The notes under the pieces: model-generated
The model's database searches: none
The model's input: the letters and a program-made list of their open reading frames with translations, nothing else
What the model was told of the DNA's origin: nothing
In this document: piece by piece, positions 53,626-62,653 of the stretch
Position numbering within the stretch: the first letter of the stretch is position 1
How the letters are laid out: every line of letters begins with the position of its first letter
Position numbers and translations under genes: made by a program
DNA from: Pantoea piersonii
GTDB taxonomy: Bacteria; Pseudomonadota; Gammaproteobacteria; Enterobacterales; Enterobacteriaceae
Assembly: GCF_003612015.1 (NCBI RefSeq)
Contig: NZ_RARB01000004.1
Location: 372,001-436,000, forward strand
Length of the DNA: 64,000 nucleotides
Direction: 5' to 3'

Positions 53626-54774
53626 TTATTCCTGGTGTGACGGGAACAGCGTCAGGTAGACGTCACGGACGTCGCTGGCGCTGACGGCAGCGGGCACGTT
53701 CTTCATCAGACGTTGAACGTCGAGCGCGGCCTCCACTAAGTAGGGCAGGTGATCCGGGCCGATGCCAAGCTCTTCAAGGCTGGCTGGCAGCTTCAGACGT
53801 TTAACCAGCGCGATGAAATAGTCCACCAGCGCGTGCGATTTGGCCTCGTCATCCAGCGCCGGATTGGCATCGGGCAGCAGATCGTAGGCCTGCGCAAATT
53901 TGCTCACCGCGGCAGGGCGCACAAAAGCCATGCAGGGCGCCAGCAGAATGGCGTTGGCGACGCCGTGCGGCAGGTGATATTTGCCACCCAGCGGATAGGA
54001 CATGGCGTGCACCAGGTGCGTGCCCGCATGGGCGATCGCCGCGCCGCCGTAATAAGAGGCCCAGAGCATATCCAGGCGTGCACGCAGGTTATGCGGCTCT
54101 GCAACGGCGGTTTCGAGGCTGGCGAACAGCTTTTTCATACCAATCAGCGCGTAGTTGTCGCTTACCGGATTCGAAACCGTGGCGGTGAAGCATTCGATAA
54201 GATGACAAAGCGCATCGATACCGGTTGAAGAGGCGATATGCGCCGGCATGCTGGTGGTCAGTTCCGGCACCAGCGCCACGAAATCGGGTAGCATCACCGG
54301 CGAGATAATACCGACTTTCGTTTCGCGCTCCGGGATCGCCAGAATCGCATTCGGCGTCGCTTCTGAACCGGTGCCTGCGGTGGTCGGGATTAACAGTGAG
54401 GTGGTGCGCGTGGTCGGCTTTTCGCCCGCCAGCAGCGCCTCCAGAGATGGCGCGTTAACCACGCACAGTACCGACAGCAGCTTGGCGACATCCAGCACGC
54501 TGCCGCCGCCGACGCCAATCACCAGATCCACCTCACGCATGGGCAGCGCCGCCAGAATCGCCGCGACATCGTGCTGGCTCGGCTCCGGCGGCACGCTGTT
54601 GATCACGCTCACGCTGGCGATATGCTGTTTCAGCTGGGCGATTAGCGCCTGCACAGCCGGAATGGTTTCAATGTTCTTGTCAGTGACCAGCAGCGCGCTG
54701 GCTTTTCCTTTCAGCAAATAGCTAATGTCGTTCAGCGCCTGATAGCCGCTAATTACCGTGCTGTTGATCGTCAT
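53626..54774 (-). CDS. Iron-containing alcohol dehydrogenase
   Basis: Group III (Fe-dependent) alcohol dehydrogenase, 382 residues. The NAD motif GGGSVLDVAK is at residues 89-98 and metal ligands are D187, H191, H256 and H270 (GIDALCHLIE, LVHAMSYPLGGKYHLPHG). It is first in the leftward operon, driven from the divergent region shared with the kinase. It could interconvert an aldehyde produced by the neighbouring aldolase and its alcohol, or act on the initial polyol or acid substrate. Confidence 0.87.
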   Translation of the reverse strand: MTINSTVISGYQALNDISYLLKGKASALLVTDKNIETIPAVQALIAQLKQHIASVSVINSVPPEPSQHDVAAILAALPMREVDLVIGVGGGSVLDVAKLLSVLCVVNAPSLEALLAGEKPTTRTTSLLIPTTAGTGSEATPNAILAIPERETKVGIISPVMLPDFVALVPELTTSMPAHIASSTGIDALCHLIECFTATVSNPVSDNYALIGMKKLFASLETAVAEPHNLRARLDMLWASYYGGAAIAHAGTHLVHAMSYPLGGKYHLPHGVANAILLAPCMAFVRPAAVSKFAQAYDLLPDANPALDDEAKSHALVDYFIALVKRLKLPASLEELGIGPDHLPYLVEAALDVQRLMKNVPAAVSASDVRDVYLTLFPSHQE

Positions 54775-54885
54775 TTCACACCCTTATTACTGCGAAGTCG
54801 GACTGAATGATTGTTTTTGCTCACTACAGTGCGATATCTGTCACTTACTGTGCCTCAATTTATAGGGCATATCGATTTCAATTAA

Positions 54886-54927
54886 TTTGATCTTGCTCAC
54901 ATATAATCAATCGTGATTGAATATAAT
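54886..54927 (+). promoter_or_regulatory. Divergent control region of the acid-sugar locus
   Basis: A CRP-like site TTTGA-TCTTGC-TCACA (54886-54901) is followed by a perfect palindrome TCAATC-GT-GATTGA (54907-54920) and TATAAT (54922-54927). The CRP dyad centre lies about 41.5 bp before the start expected from that -10, the class II activator spacing. The palindrome between them is a natural operator, plausibly for the DeoR-family gene at 57203. Confidence 0.6.
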
Positions 54928-54963
54928 CATACACAGCGGCATGCAGCCGAATCAGGAGAGAAG

Positions 54964-56223
54964 ATGACGCAAAGGTCATGGAAAACGCCGGTGCTGGTTA
55001 TCGCCGACGATTTCACCGGCGCTAACGACGCGGGCAGCGGCCTGGCGCAGGCGGGCGCACGCGTCCATGTGCTGTTCAGCAGCGAGACGCCGCTGGATGC
55101 CGCCGCCGCCGACGTCTGGGTGATCAGCACTGACAGCCGCGCCATCAGCGCACAGGATGCGGCGGCACGCACTGAGGCTGTAGTGCATCGGCACCAGGCA
55201 TTTATTACGCAGGGCTGGCTGTTTAAAAAGATCGATTCCACGCTGCGCGGCAATGTCGGCGCTGAAGTGCGCGCCGCGCTGGCCGCCAGCGGTAAAAAAC
55301 GCGCGCTGATTGTGCCCGCCGTGCCCCGACTGGGACGCGTTACGCGCAACGGCGAGGTGCAGGTAAACGGCGTGCCGCTGACCGAGACCGAATACGCCAG
55401 CGATCCAAAAACGCCGGTGGTCAGCGCCCACGTATTAACGCAGCTGGGGATCGACGGCAGCGAGATCGATCTCGCCACGCTGCGCAGCGATCGCTTTGCT
55501 GCGCTGCTGGCCGAACAGCAGGGCGCAGTGGTGATCGATGCGGAGCAAGAGAGCGATATTGCACGCATCCTGGCCGCCGCCGCGCAGCTGGACGAAACGC
55601 CGCTGCTGGTCGGCGCCGCCGGACTGAGCGATGCGCTCGGCGCGCAGCTTGCCGCACGCGCCGCCGCGCCGGTTCTGGCGGTGATCGGCTCGATGAGCAC
55701 CAGCGCGCAGCAGCAGATCGCCCGGCTGGCAGCACAGCGCGATATTGCGCTGGTGGATGTCGATATTCGTCAGCTGTTTGCGCAACCTCGCTGGCCGGAG
55801 AGCCCACACTGGGCGGCGCAGGCGCTTGCCGCGCTGCGTGCGGGTCGGCATACGGTGATTCGGACCTGCCAGCGCGCCGATCAGCGCCACGAGATTGACG
55901 CGCTCTGTCTGCAGCATCAGCTAACGCGCCAGCAACTCGGCGAGGCGATTTGCCACTTTTTAGGCGAGCTGACCCTGACGCTCTGCCGCACGCAGCGGCC
56001 CGCCGGGCTCTATCTTTCCGGCGGCGACGTGGCGATTGCGGTGGCGCAGGCGCTGGGCGCCAGCGGTTTTCAGATTCAGGGCATCGTGGCGGGCTGTGTG
56101 CCGCACGGCGTCCTGCTTAACAGTGAATTTACCCTGCCGGTGATGACCAAAGCGGGCGGTTTTGGCGACGAAAACACCCTGGTAGCAGCCATTCGTTTTA
56201 TTGAGGAGAAGTCGAGTGAGTAA
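54964..56223 (+). CDS. Four-carbon acid sugar kinase, DUF1537 (DtnK-like)
   Basis: ATP-dependent kinase of the family that phosphorylates D-threonate, D-erythronate or 2-oxo-tetronates. The ATG at 54964 follows CAGGAGAGAAG and gives MTQRSWKTPVLVIADDFTGANDAGS, with the family signature DDFTGAND at residues 15-22. The C-terminal domain has the nucleotide-binding SGGDVAIAVAQALG. It has 419 residues. A pdxA2 homologue overlaps its end, the pairing described for the D-threonate and D-erythronate pathways that yield dihydroxyacetone phosphate. Confidence 0.9.
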   Translation: MTQRSWKTPVLVIADDFTGANDAGSGLAQAGARVHVLFSSETPLDAAAADVWVISTDSRAISAQDAAARTEAVVHRHQAFITQGWLFKKIDSTLRGNVGAEVRAALAASGKKRALIVPAVPRLGRVTRNGEVQVNGVPLTETEYASDPKTPVVSAHVLTQLGIDGSEIDLATLRSDRFAALLAEQQGAVVIDAEQESDIARILAAAAQLDETPLLVGAAGLSDALGAQLAARAAAPVLAVIGSMSTSAQQQIARLAAQRDIALVDVDIRQLFAQPRWPESPHWAAQALAALRAGRHTVIRTCQRADQRHEIDALCLQHQLTRQQLGEAICHFLGELTLTLCRTQRPAGLYLSGGDVAIAVAQALGASGFQIQGIVAGCVPHGVLLNSEFTLPVMTKAGGFGDENTLVAAIRFIEEKSSE

Positions 56224-57196
56224 AATTATTGCGGTGACCATGGGCGATCCGGCGGGCATCAGCCCGGAGATCATCATCAAAGCGCTGGCGGAAGGGGACC
56301 TTAACGGCGCGCCGGCGGTGGTGGTGGGATGCGCGGCGACGCTGCGTCGCATTCTTGCCCTGAATATTACGCCGCAGGTGGAGCTGCGCGTGCTGGATAG
56401 CGTAAAAGAGGCGCACTTCGCGCCGGGCATCGTCAACGTTATTGACGAGCCGCTGGCCGAGCCGGATGCGCTGAAGCCAGGCGTGGTGCAAAAGCAGGCG
56501 GGCGATCTTGCCTGGCGCTGCGTAAAGCGCGCCACCGAGCTGGCGCTGGCGGGCGAGGTACAGGCTATCGCCACCGCGCCGCTGAATAAAGAGGCGCTGC
56601 ACTCGGCAGGCCATCTCTATCCTGGCCATACCGAACTGCTGGCGCATCTCACCAACACCAAAGATTACGCGATGGTGCTCTATACCGATAAGCTAAAGGT
56701 CATTCACGTCACTACCCATATCGCGCTGCGCAAGTTCCTCGACACGCTGAACCGTACGCGTATCGAAACGGTGATTGGCATGGCAGATACCTTTTTGCGC
56801 CGCGTCGGCTTTGAAAAGCCGCGCATCGCGGTGGCGGGCGTCAATCCGCATGCCGGAGAGAACGGCCTGTTCGGCGACGAGGAGATCACCACCGTCGCGC
56901 CTGCGGTGAAGGCGATGAAGGCGCAGGGCATTGAGGTTTTTGGTCCCTGTCCGCCTGATACGGTTTTCCTGCAGTGTCAGGAAGGACAGTACGACATCGT
57001 GGTGGCGATGTACCACGATCAGGGACATATCCCGTTGAAACTGCTTGGCTTTTATGACGGCGTTAATATCACGGCCGGTCTGCCGTTTATCCGCACGTCT
57101 GCGGACCACGGCACCGCTTTTGATATCGCATGGACAGGTAAAGCGAAGTCTGAGAGCATGGCGATCTCCATTAAACTCGCGATGCAGCTGGCATAG
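56216..57196 (+). CDS. pdxA2: 4-phospho-D-threonate/erythronate dehydrogenase, PdxA2-like
   Basis: NAD-dependent oxidative decarboxylase of the PdxA family, 326 residues from GTG 56216, which overlaps the kinase end and follows GAGGAGAAG. Metal-binding histidines are in YPGHTELLAH and MYHDQGHIPLK, and TMGDPAGISPEII begins the protein. In the kinase/PdxA2 pairing it converts the phosphorylated C4 acid to dihydroxyacetone phosphate and CO2. It is not the vitamin B6 pdxA, which normally sits with ksgA elsewhere. Confidence 0.9.
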   Translation: MSKIIAVTMGDPAGISPEIIIKALAEGDLNGAPAVVVGCAATLRRILALNITPQVELRVLDSVKEAHFAPGIVNVIDEPLAEPDALKPGVVQKQAGDLAWRCVKRATELALAGEVQAIATAPLNKEALHSAGHLYPGHTELLAHLTNTKDYAMVLYTDKLKVIHVTTHIALRKFLDTLNRTRIETVIGMADTFLRRVGFEKPRIAVAGVNPHAGENGLFGDEEITTVAPAVKAMKAQGIEVFGPCPPDTVFLQCQEGQYDIVVAMYHDQGHIPLKLLGFYDGVNITAGLPFIRTSADHGTAFDIAWTGKAKSESMAISIKLAMQLA

Positions 57197-57202
57197 GGAA
57201 AT

Positions 57203-57964
57203 ATGAAGGGACAAAGTCGCCTTGACCAGATTATGGACTATCTGAAAAGCCATAATCTGGTGACTGTTGATCAGCTGGTGAGCGCTATCTCCGCCTCGCC
57301 AGCAACCATTCGACGTGATTTGATTAAGCTGGATAAAGAAGGGGTGATTAGCCGCAGCCACGGCGGCGTCACGCTGAACCGTTTTATTCCGGCGCAGCCC
57401 ACTACGCTGGAGAAGATGCAGCGTAACCTGGCGGAGAAGCAGGCAATCGCCCATCACGCCGCTACGTTTGTGCAGTCGGGCGATGCGGTGGTGCTGGACG
57501 CTGGCACCACCATGCTGGAACTGGCGCGGCAGCTGACGCATTTGCCGCTGCGCGTCATCACGGCCGATCTGCATATCGCGCTGTTTCTCTCTGAATTCAA
57601 ACAGATTGAAGTGACTATTATCGGCGGCCGTATCGACGACTCCAGCCAGTCATGCGTCGGCGAACACGGGCGTCGTCTGCTGCGCAGCATCAATCCTGAT
57701 ATCGCTTTCGTCAGCTGTAACTCCTGGAGCCTTGAGCGCGGCATTACTACGCCGACGGAGGAGAAGGCGGGGCTGAAGCGGGATCTGCTGGCGAATGCGC
57801 GACGCCGCATCCTGCTGGCGGACAGCAGCAAATATGGCTCCTGGTCGCTGTTCTGCGCCGCGGCGATAGACGATTTGACCGATGTGGTAACCGACAGCCG
57901 CTTAGACGACGACGTATGCCGCACGCTGCGCGAGCGCGGCATTGCGCTGGCGCTGACGGAGTAG
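57203..57964 (+). CDS. DeoR-family transcriptional regulator
   Basis: Probable repressor of the acid-sugar locus, 253 residues. The N-terminal HTH ([36 protein letters not shown] region, residues 20-55) and the sugar-phosphate-binding DeoR C-terminal domain ([35 protein letters not shown]) are complete. It follows pdxA2 after 6 bp, so it is co-transcribed and may sense a phosphorylated intermediate. Confidence 0.92.
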   Translation: MKGQSRLDQIMDYLKSHNLVTVDQLVSAISASPATIRRDLIKLDKEGVISRSHGGVTLNRFIPAQPTTLEKMQRNLAEKQAIAHHAATFVQSGDAVVLDAGTTMLELARQLTHLPLRVITADLHIALFLSEFKQIEVTIIGGRIDDSSQSCVGEHGRRLLRSINPDIAFVSCNSWSLERGITTPTEEKAGLKRDLLANARRRILLADSSKYGSWSLFCAAAIDDLTDVVTDSRLDDDVCRTLRERGIALALTE

Positions 57965-58338
57965 AGGTAGGCAGTTTAGATGGAACGCGCTGCGTTCGCT
58001 TCTTGCGCCTGGAATAAAAAGAGATAAACGAGTCCGCCGCGCGGGTTGATTCATCATGGGTAGAATTTACGGGTTTGGCTGTTAAGTGTAATTCTGCCTT
58101 TTCACCAGAAAGCCGCGGGCATTGCTTCTCCAGGCTTTAGAAAGACGCTTCGCTGGAATTCTTCCCCCTGGCTTTCATCTCCTGTCTCTCCTTCGAGAAC
58201 TTCCGTTTACCCTTTTTTCTGCATGAAATATAACTCATTGAAAAATAATAGGTTGTGTTAAGGGTAAATAAAAGGGTTAAAAGGTTCATATTGCTGTTTT
58301 TGTTTGGCAAATGAGTTGGTTAGTTTGATAAGGTAACG
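57965..58338 (+). other. Non-coding region and AT-rich CRISPR leader
   Basis: The first part has a short GAACGC/GCGTTC stem (57983-57997) that may end the kinase operon. From about 58200 to the first repeat the DNA is markedly AT-rich (runs such as TAAATAAAAGGGTTAAAAGG), unlike its GC-rich surroundings, the expected character of a CRISPR leader with a promoter. No gene is visible. Confidence 0.6.
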
Positions 58339-58604
58339 GTGCACTGCCGTGCAGGCAGCTTAGAAATGATGGGGCGTCGTGCTGGCTGCATGTTGTGGGT
58401 GCACTGCCGTGCAGGCAGCTTAGAAAAGATACTTAATTACGAAGAGGGCTATCGCGAGGTGCACTGCCGTACAGGCAGCTTAGTAACGGAGAGAGAAAGC
58501 GCAGGCGAAGGGAGAGAGGTGCACTGCCGTACAGGCAGCCTAAAAGTGTTATGCGTGATTTTTTACTCGTCATTAGTTGTACTGCCGCACAGGTAATCTC
58601 AAGC
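58339..58604 (+). CRISPR. Type I-F-like CRISPR array, 4 spacers, no adjacent cas genes
   Basis: Four 28-nt repeats start at 58339, 58399, 58459 and 58519, exactly 60 bp apart, followed by a degenerate fifth at 58579 with a 2-nt deletion. The repeat begins GTGCACTGCC, has the CTGCC-GTRCA-GGCAG hairpin and ends TTAGAAA, the type I-F form. Spacers (58367-58398, 58427-58458, 58487-58518, 58547-58578) are all 32 nt, the I-F length. Repeats 1-2 have GTGCAGG and 3-4 GTACAGG. Repeats decay rightward, so the leader is on the left. About 106 bp to speD hold nothing recognised. Confidence 0.93.
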
Positions 58605-58710
58605 ACCTTGAGCTTCCTCTGCGACATCCATGCAGCCAGGCCCAACATGCAAAACCCTAAAACGAAACGGCGCGCGCCTGGTACCCTTGCCAGTGCCGCG
58701 CGCCCAATCG

Positions 58711-59520
58711 CTAAAACGTCTTCAACCCCACCGCCGGAATATTGCGGCCGTAGTAAATCTCGCGCATCTCCTTCCACAGCAGGTCGGTAATACGCTTATG
58801 TTCCGCCGGGCTGAGATCTTCAGGACGGGTATTAAACAGATAGTGTTTCAGGTCGAACTCTTTCAGCAACATCTTGGTGTGAAAGATATTTTCCTGATAA
58901 ACGTTTACGTCCACCATGTCATACATCGCCTTCATATCTTCCGACATAAAGTTCTGGATCGAGTTAATTTCATGGTCGATAAAGTGCTTCACGCCGTTCA
59001 CATCGCGGGTAAAGCCGCGCACGCGGTAGTCGACGGTGACGATATCGGATTCCAGCTGGTGGATCAGGTAGTTCAGCGCCTTCAGCGGGGAAATCACGCC
59101 GCAGGTTGAGACTTCAATATCGGCGCGGAAAGTGCAGAGTCCCCCTTCAGGGTGGCTTTCCGGGTAGGTGTGCACGCAGATATGGCTTTTATCCAGGTGC
59201 GCGACGACGGCGTTCGGCAGCGGGCCGGGATGTTCCGAGTTGTCGATATCTTTAGGATCGATCGGCTCTTCGCTCACCAGAATGGTGACGCTGGCGCCCT
59301 GTGGCTCATAGTCCTGGCGCGCGATATTCAGCACGTTCGCCCCGATGATCGCACAGGTTTCCGTCAGGATTTCGGTCAGACGGTTGGCGTTGTACTGCTC
59401 GTCGATATAGGCGATATAGCCATCGCGCTCGGCTTCAGTATTCGCATAACAAATATCGTAAATACAAAAACTCAGGCTTTTGGTCAGGTTGTTGAAGCCA
59501 TGCAGTTTAAGCTTTTGCAA
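58711..59520 (-). CDS. speD: S-adenosylmethionine decarboxylase proenzyme
   Basis: Makes decarboxylated SAM, the aminopropyl donor for spermidine. It has 269 residues. The start is TTG at 59520 ([16 protein letters not shown]), preceded by a near-perfect GGAGGTGA, and E. coli speD also uses TTG. Self-cleavage between K111 and S112 ([14 protein letters not shown]) forms the pyruvoyl group. The downstream partner of speE, 14 bp away. Confidence 0.95.
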   Translation of the reverse strand: MQKLKLHGFNNLTKSLSFCIYDICYANTEAERDGYIAYIDEQYNANRLTEILTETCAIIGANVLNIARQDYEPQGASVTILVSEEPIDPKDIDNSEHPGPLPNAVVAHLDKSHICVHTYPESHPEGGLCTFRADIEVSTCGVISPLKALNYLIHQLESDIVTVDYRVRGFTRDVNGVKHFIDHEINSIQNFMSEDMKAMYDMVDVNVYQENIFHTKMLLKEFDLKHYLFNTRPEDLSPAEHKRITDLLWKEMREIYYGRNIPAVGLKTF

Positions 59521-59534
59521 TTTGGTTCACCTCC

Positions 59535-60404
59535 TTATACAGGCTGTTCAGCGGACAGAGCGTTAAGCAGATATTGCGGCAGCGCGAAACTACCAGCATG
59601 GATAGCCGGATTATAGTAGCGGCACGTCAGGCCAGCCGCAGCGAAACGCGCTTGAAGCGTGGCGACATCAAGCTGACGCAGCGCCGGATTATCGCTTGCC
59701 CAGGCGAAGGTCATGATCCCGCCGTAATAGGTGGGGATCGCCGCCTGGTAAAAACTGACGTCGGCGAAATAGTGGCTGAGTTTGCGATGGCTGTTGACCG
59801 CTTCCTCTTGTTGCAGAAAACAGACACCGTTCTGCGCCACGAAAATGCCGCCAGGATTCAGCGCGTTTTTGCAGCCAGCGTAAAATTCCGAGGTGAACAG
59901 ACTCTCGCCCGGACCGACAGGATCGGTGCAGTCGGAAATGATCACGTCGAATTTTTCCTGGGTCTGGTTAACGAAGTTTACGCCGTCGTCGATCACCAGA
60001 TTGAGACGCGGATCGTTATAAGCGCCCTGGCTATGTTCAGGAAGATATTGCTGGCAGAAGGTCACCACGCCGGCGTCAATCTCGACCATGGTAATGCTTT
60101 CCAGCTGGGCGTGACGCGACACCTCGCGCAGCATCGCGCCGTCGCCGCCGCCGATAATCAGCACGCGCTTCGCCGCGCCGTGCGCCAGCAGCGGCACATG
60201 CGTCATCATTTCGTGATAGATGAATTCGTCGCGCTCGGTGGTCTGCACCACGCCGTCCAGCGCCATTACGCGGCCCATCTGCGCGTTTTCGAAGATAATT
60301 AAATCCTGATGCGCGGTCTTTTCCCGGTAAAGCGTTTTGTCGACCGTGAAATATTGTCCGAAACCGGCATGAAGGGTTTCATACCACATCTCTTTTTGCG
60401 CCAT
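59535..60404 (-). CDS. speE: Spermidine synthase
   Basis: Transfers aminopropyl from decarboxylated SAM to putrescine. The ATG at 60404 gives [19 protein letters not shown] and 289 residues, matching E. coli at 288. Upstream in-frame starts to 60482 run into a palindrome and are not family-like. Motifs: [13 protein letters not shown] and [15 protein letters not shown]. It is the first gene of the leftward speE-speD operon. Confidence 0.96.
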   Translation of the reverse strand: MAQKEMWYETLHAGFGQYFTVDKTLYREKTAHQDLIIFENAQMGRVMALDGVVQTTERDEFIYHEMMTHVPLLAHGAAKRVLIIGGGDGAMLREVSRHAQLESITMVEIDAGVVTFCQQYLPEHSQGAYNDPRLNLVIDDGVNFVNQTQEKFDVIISDCTDPVGPGESLFTSEFYAGCKNALNPGGIFVAQNGVCFLQQEEAVNSHRKLSHYFADVSFYQAAIPTYYGGIMTFAWASDNPALRQLDVATLQARFAAAGLTCRYYNPAIHAGSFALPQYLLNALSAEQPV

Positions 60405-60462
60405 GGTGGGCTCCTCTCTGATGACTTCGCCATGAAAAGAGCGGCACATGATAACCAGGAGT

Positions 60463-60480
60463 GACCGTGCATGCACGGTC
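60463..60480. repeat. Perfect 18-bp palindrome upstream of speE
   Basis: GACCGTGCATGCACGGTC is fully self-complementary and lies 59 bp before the speE ATG, 28 bp before the yacC end marker of the upstream gene. It has no T-tract. It could be a regulator-binding site or a 3' hairpin for yacC. Confidence 0.75.
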
Positions 60481-60508
60481 AAATGATCGGCAGAAGGCGG
60501 ATAGCGAC

Positions 60509-60856
60509 TTATTTAACGTAGGCGAGCAGGCTGAGAGAATCGCGCGCCAGCGACTTGCACTTCTTGTCGTTGGTGATGGCGATGCCGCTCAGATCTTTGT
60601 AGCTCGCTTCGCCAAGCGCTTTCATATTGTAAGTGGCGTAATTGCTTAAATCCCAGCGGTTCTGCTGGGCGAAAAACACCAGAGCCTTGCGGATTTGCGC
60701 ATCAGGGAGATCCTGATAGCCGCAATCGTTTTTCAGATAAACGAATACGGCGGTAAGATCGGCCAGATCTTCTGCTTCGGATTCGCTCAGGGCAAAACTG
60801 GTGGAGGAGAAGCCAAAGAGTCCTGCCAGTAACAGGATCCTGATGCTTTTCTTCAT
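60509..60856 (-). CDS. yacC: Periplasmic pilotin-like protein YacC
   Basis: Small secreted protein of the T2SS pilotin (GspS-like) family, unknown role in most species. The ATG at 60856 gives 115 residues, as in E. coli, with a signal peptide of about 25 residues ([22 protein letters not shown]). [30 protein letters not shown] and [13 protein letters not shown] are nearly identical to E. coli. Two cysteines suggest a disulfide. Confidence 0.94.
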   Translation of the reverse strand: MKKSIRILLLAGLFGFSSTSFALSESEAEDLADLTAVFVYLKNDCGYQDLPDAQIRKALVFFAQQNRWDLSNYATYNMKALGEASYKDLSGIAITNDKKCKSLARDSLSLLAYVK

Positions 60857-60974
60857 AGTGGTTCTCATTCATTGATCATCATGTGACGATAGCACAGTGA
60901 CTGGCAGGATTCCGATTATTTTGCCGTGGAGAGCCCGCGCCAGCACTTTTTTCAGGCGTTTCCGCTATCAAGAC

Positions 60975-61005
60975 TTGACCCTCCCGCAGGGGAAGGGTTT
61001 AGGCT
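60975..61005 (+). promoter_or_regulatory. CueR-type cueO promoter with 19-bp spacer
   Basis: TTGACC (60975-60980) and TAGGCT (61000-61005) are separated by 19 bp, the distorted spacing that MerR-family activators correct. Between them is the dyad ACCCTCC-N7-GAAGGGT (60978-60998), 6 of 7 matching, like CueR operators. It would give Cu(I)-responsive cueO expression. Confidence 0.85.
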
Positions 61006-61036
61006 GTGGTTCCCTTACCACACGGATGAATAAGCT

Positions 61037-62653
61037 ATGCATCGTCGCCATTTTCTTAAACTGACCGCAGCGCTGAGCGCAGCCGGGGCGCTGCCGATCT
61101 GGAGCCGCTCCCTGATGGCGGCCAGTCGCCCGCTGCTGCCGGTTCCTTCAAGGCTGGAGCCCGATCCGCGCGGCCAGATCCAGATCACCGCCATGACCGG
61201 CACCAGCCAGTGGCAGGGCAAGGATGTGGCGACATGGGGCTACAACGGCAGTTTGCTGGGGCCGGCCATCGTGCTGCGGCGCGGCAAAACGGCGACGGTC
61301 AATATCAATAACCAGCTGCCGGAAGCTACGACGCTGCACTGGCACGGACTGGCGATCCCCGGCGACGTCGACGGCGGGCCGATGGCGCGTATCGAACCCG
61401 GCGCGACGCGGCAGGTCAGCTTTACGCCCGATCAGCCCGCCGCGACCTGCTGGTTCCATCCACATCTGCATGGCAAAACCGGCCATCAGGTGGCGCAAGG
61501 CCTGGCGGGATTGATCCTGCTGCAGGACGATGAGACCGACAGGCTGCGTCTGCCAACGCAGTGGGGCTCGGACGATGTGCCGCTGATCTTCCAGGACAAG
61601 CGGCTCACTCAGGACGGCAGCCGCATCGACTACCAGCTCGATATCATGAGCGCCGCGGTCGGCTGGTTCGGCGATATGATGCTGACTAACGGCGTACAGT
61701 ATCCGCAGCAGGCGGTGCCGCGCGGCTGGCTGCGCCTGCGCCTGCTGAACGGCTGCAATGCACGCTCTCTGCATATCGCCGCCAGCGATAACCGGCCGCT
61801 CTATGTTATCGGCAGCGACGGCGGACTACTGGCGGAGCCGGTGAAAGTGGCGTCGTTGCCGCTGCTGCCGGGCGAACGTTTCGAGGTGATGGTCGATACC
61901 TCCGACGGCAAAAGTTTCGATATCGTGACGCTGCCGGTGGAGCAGATGGGCATGACGCTGGCGCCGTTCGATCAGCCGCTGCCGCTGGTGCAGATCCTGC
62001 CGCTGCGCGTGATGGCGAGCGCCACGCTGCCCGACACGCTGGTGCAGCTGCCGCCGGTTCCCTCCGCGGAAGGCGCCAACGCGCGCTGGCTGCAGCTGAT
62101 GATGGATCCGCAGCTCGATCAGCAGGGCATGGCGGCGCTGATGCAGCGCTACGGCGATAAAGCGATGGGCAATATGGGCGGGCATCATGCTATGTCATCG
62201 AAGAGCGAAAGCCACGACCAGATGGCGATGGGCGATCATGATATGTCGGCGATGAGCGGCCATGATATGTCGATGCCCAAGGCGCACGGCGCTAAAGCGG
62301 CCTACGACTTCCATAACGGCAATAAGATCAACGGCCAGGCCTTTAATATGACGAAGCCGATGTTCAACGTTACGCCTGGCCAGCTGGAGAAGTGGACCAT
62401 CTCCGGCGAAGGGGACAAGATGCTGCATCCCTTCCATATTCACGGCACGCAGTTCCGCATTCTTTCAGAAAACGGTAAGCCGCCTGCACCGCACCGCCAG
62501 GGATGGAAGGATATGGTCAATGTCAACGGCTGGCGCAGCGAAGTGCTGGTGCGCTTTGACCACCGCGCCGCCGCCGAACACGCCTATATGGCGCACTGTC
62601 ATCTGCTGGAGCATGAGGATACCGGCATGATGCTGGGCTTCAGCGTCGGCTGA
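61037..62653 (+). CDS. cueO: Multicopper oxidase CueO
   Basis: Periplasmic Cu(I) oxidase for copper tolerance. It has 538 residues with a Tat signal (RRHFLK at residues 3-8). Copper ligands: [34 protein letters not shown] and [13 protein letters not shown] Met/His-rich insert ([21 protein letters not shown] region, about residues 380-415) corresponds to the copper-binding flap of E. coli CueO. It is driven by the CueR-type promoter above. It abuts the next gene, with TGA immediately followed by the TCA complement of that gene's stop. Confidence 0.97.
   Translation: MHRRHFLKLTAALSAAGALPIWSRSLMAASRPLLPVPSRLEPDPRGQIQITAMTGTSQWQGKDVATWGYNGSLLGPAIVLRRGKTATVNINNQLPEATTLHWHGLAIPGDVDGGPMARIEPGATRQVSFTPDQPAATCWFHPHLHGKTGHQVAQGLAGLILLQDDETDRLRLPTQWGSDDVPLIFQDKRLTQDGSRIDYQLDIMSAAVGWFGDMMLTNGVQYPQQAVPRGWLRLRLLNGCNARSLHIAASDNRPLYVIGSDGGLLAEPVKVASLPLLPGERFEVMVDTSDGKSFDIVTLPVEQMGMTLAPFDQPLPLVQILPLRVMASATLPDTLVQLPPVPSAEGANARWLQLMMDPQLDQQGMAALMQRYGDKAMGNMGGHHAMSSKSESHDQMAMGDHDMSAMSGHDMSMPKAHGAKAAYDFHNGNKINGQAFNMTKPMFNVTPGQLEKWTISGEGDKMLHPFHIHGTQFRILSENGKPPAPHRQGWKDMVNVNGWRSEVLVRFDHRAAAEHAYMAHCHLLEHEDTGMMLGFSVG

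Noticed and set aside
58339-58596. 85-residue plus-strand frame across the tandem repeats
   Set aside because: The 60-bp period is in frame with codons, so the CRISPR reads as a repeated HCRxGSL peptide. It is an artefact of the array.
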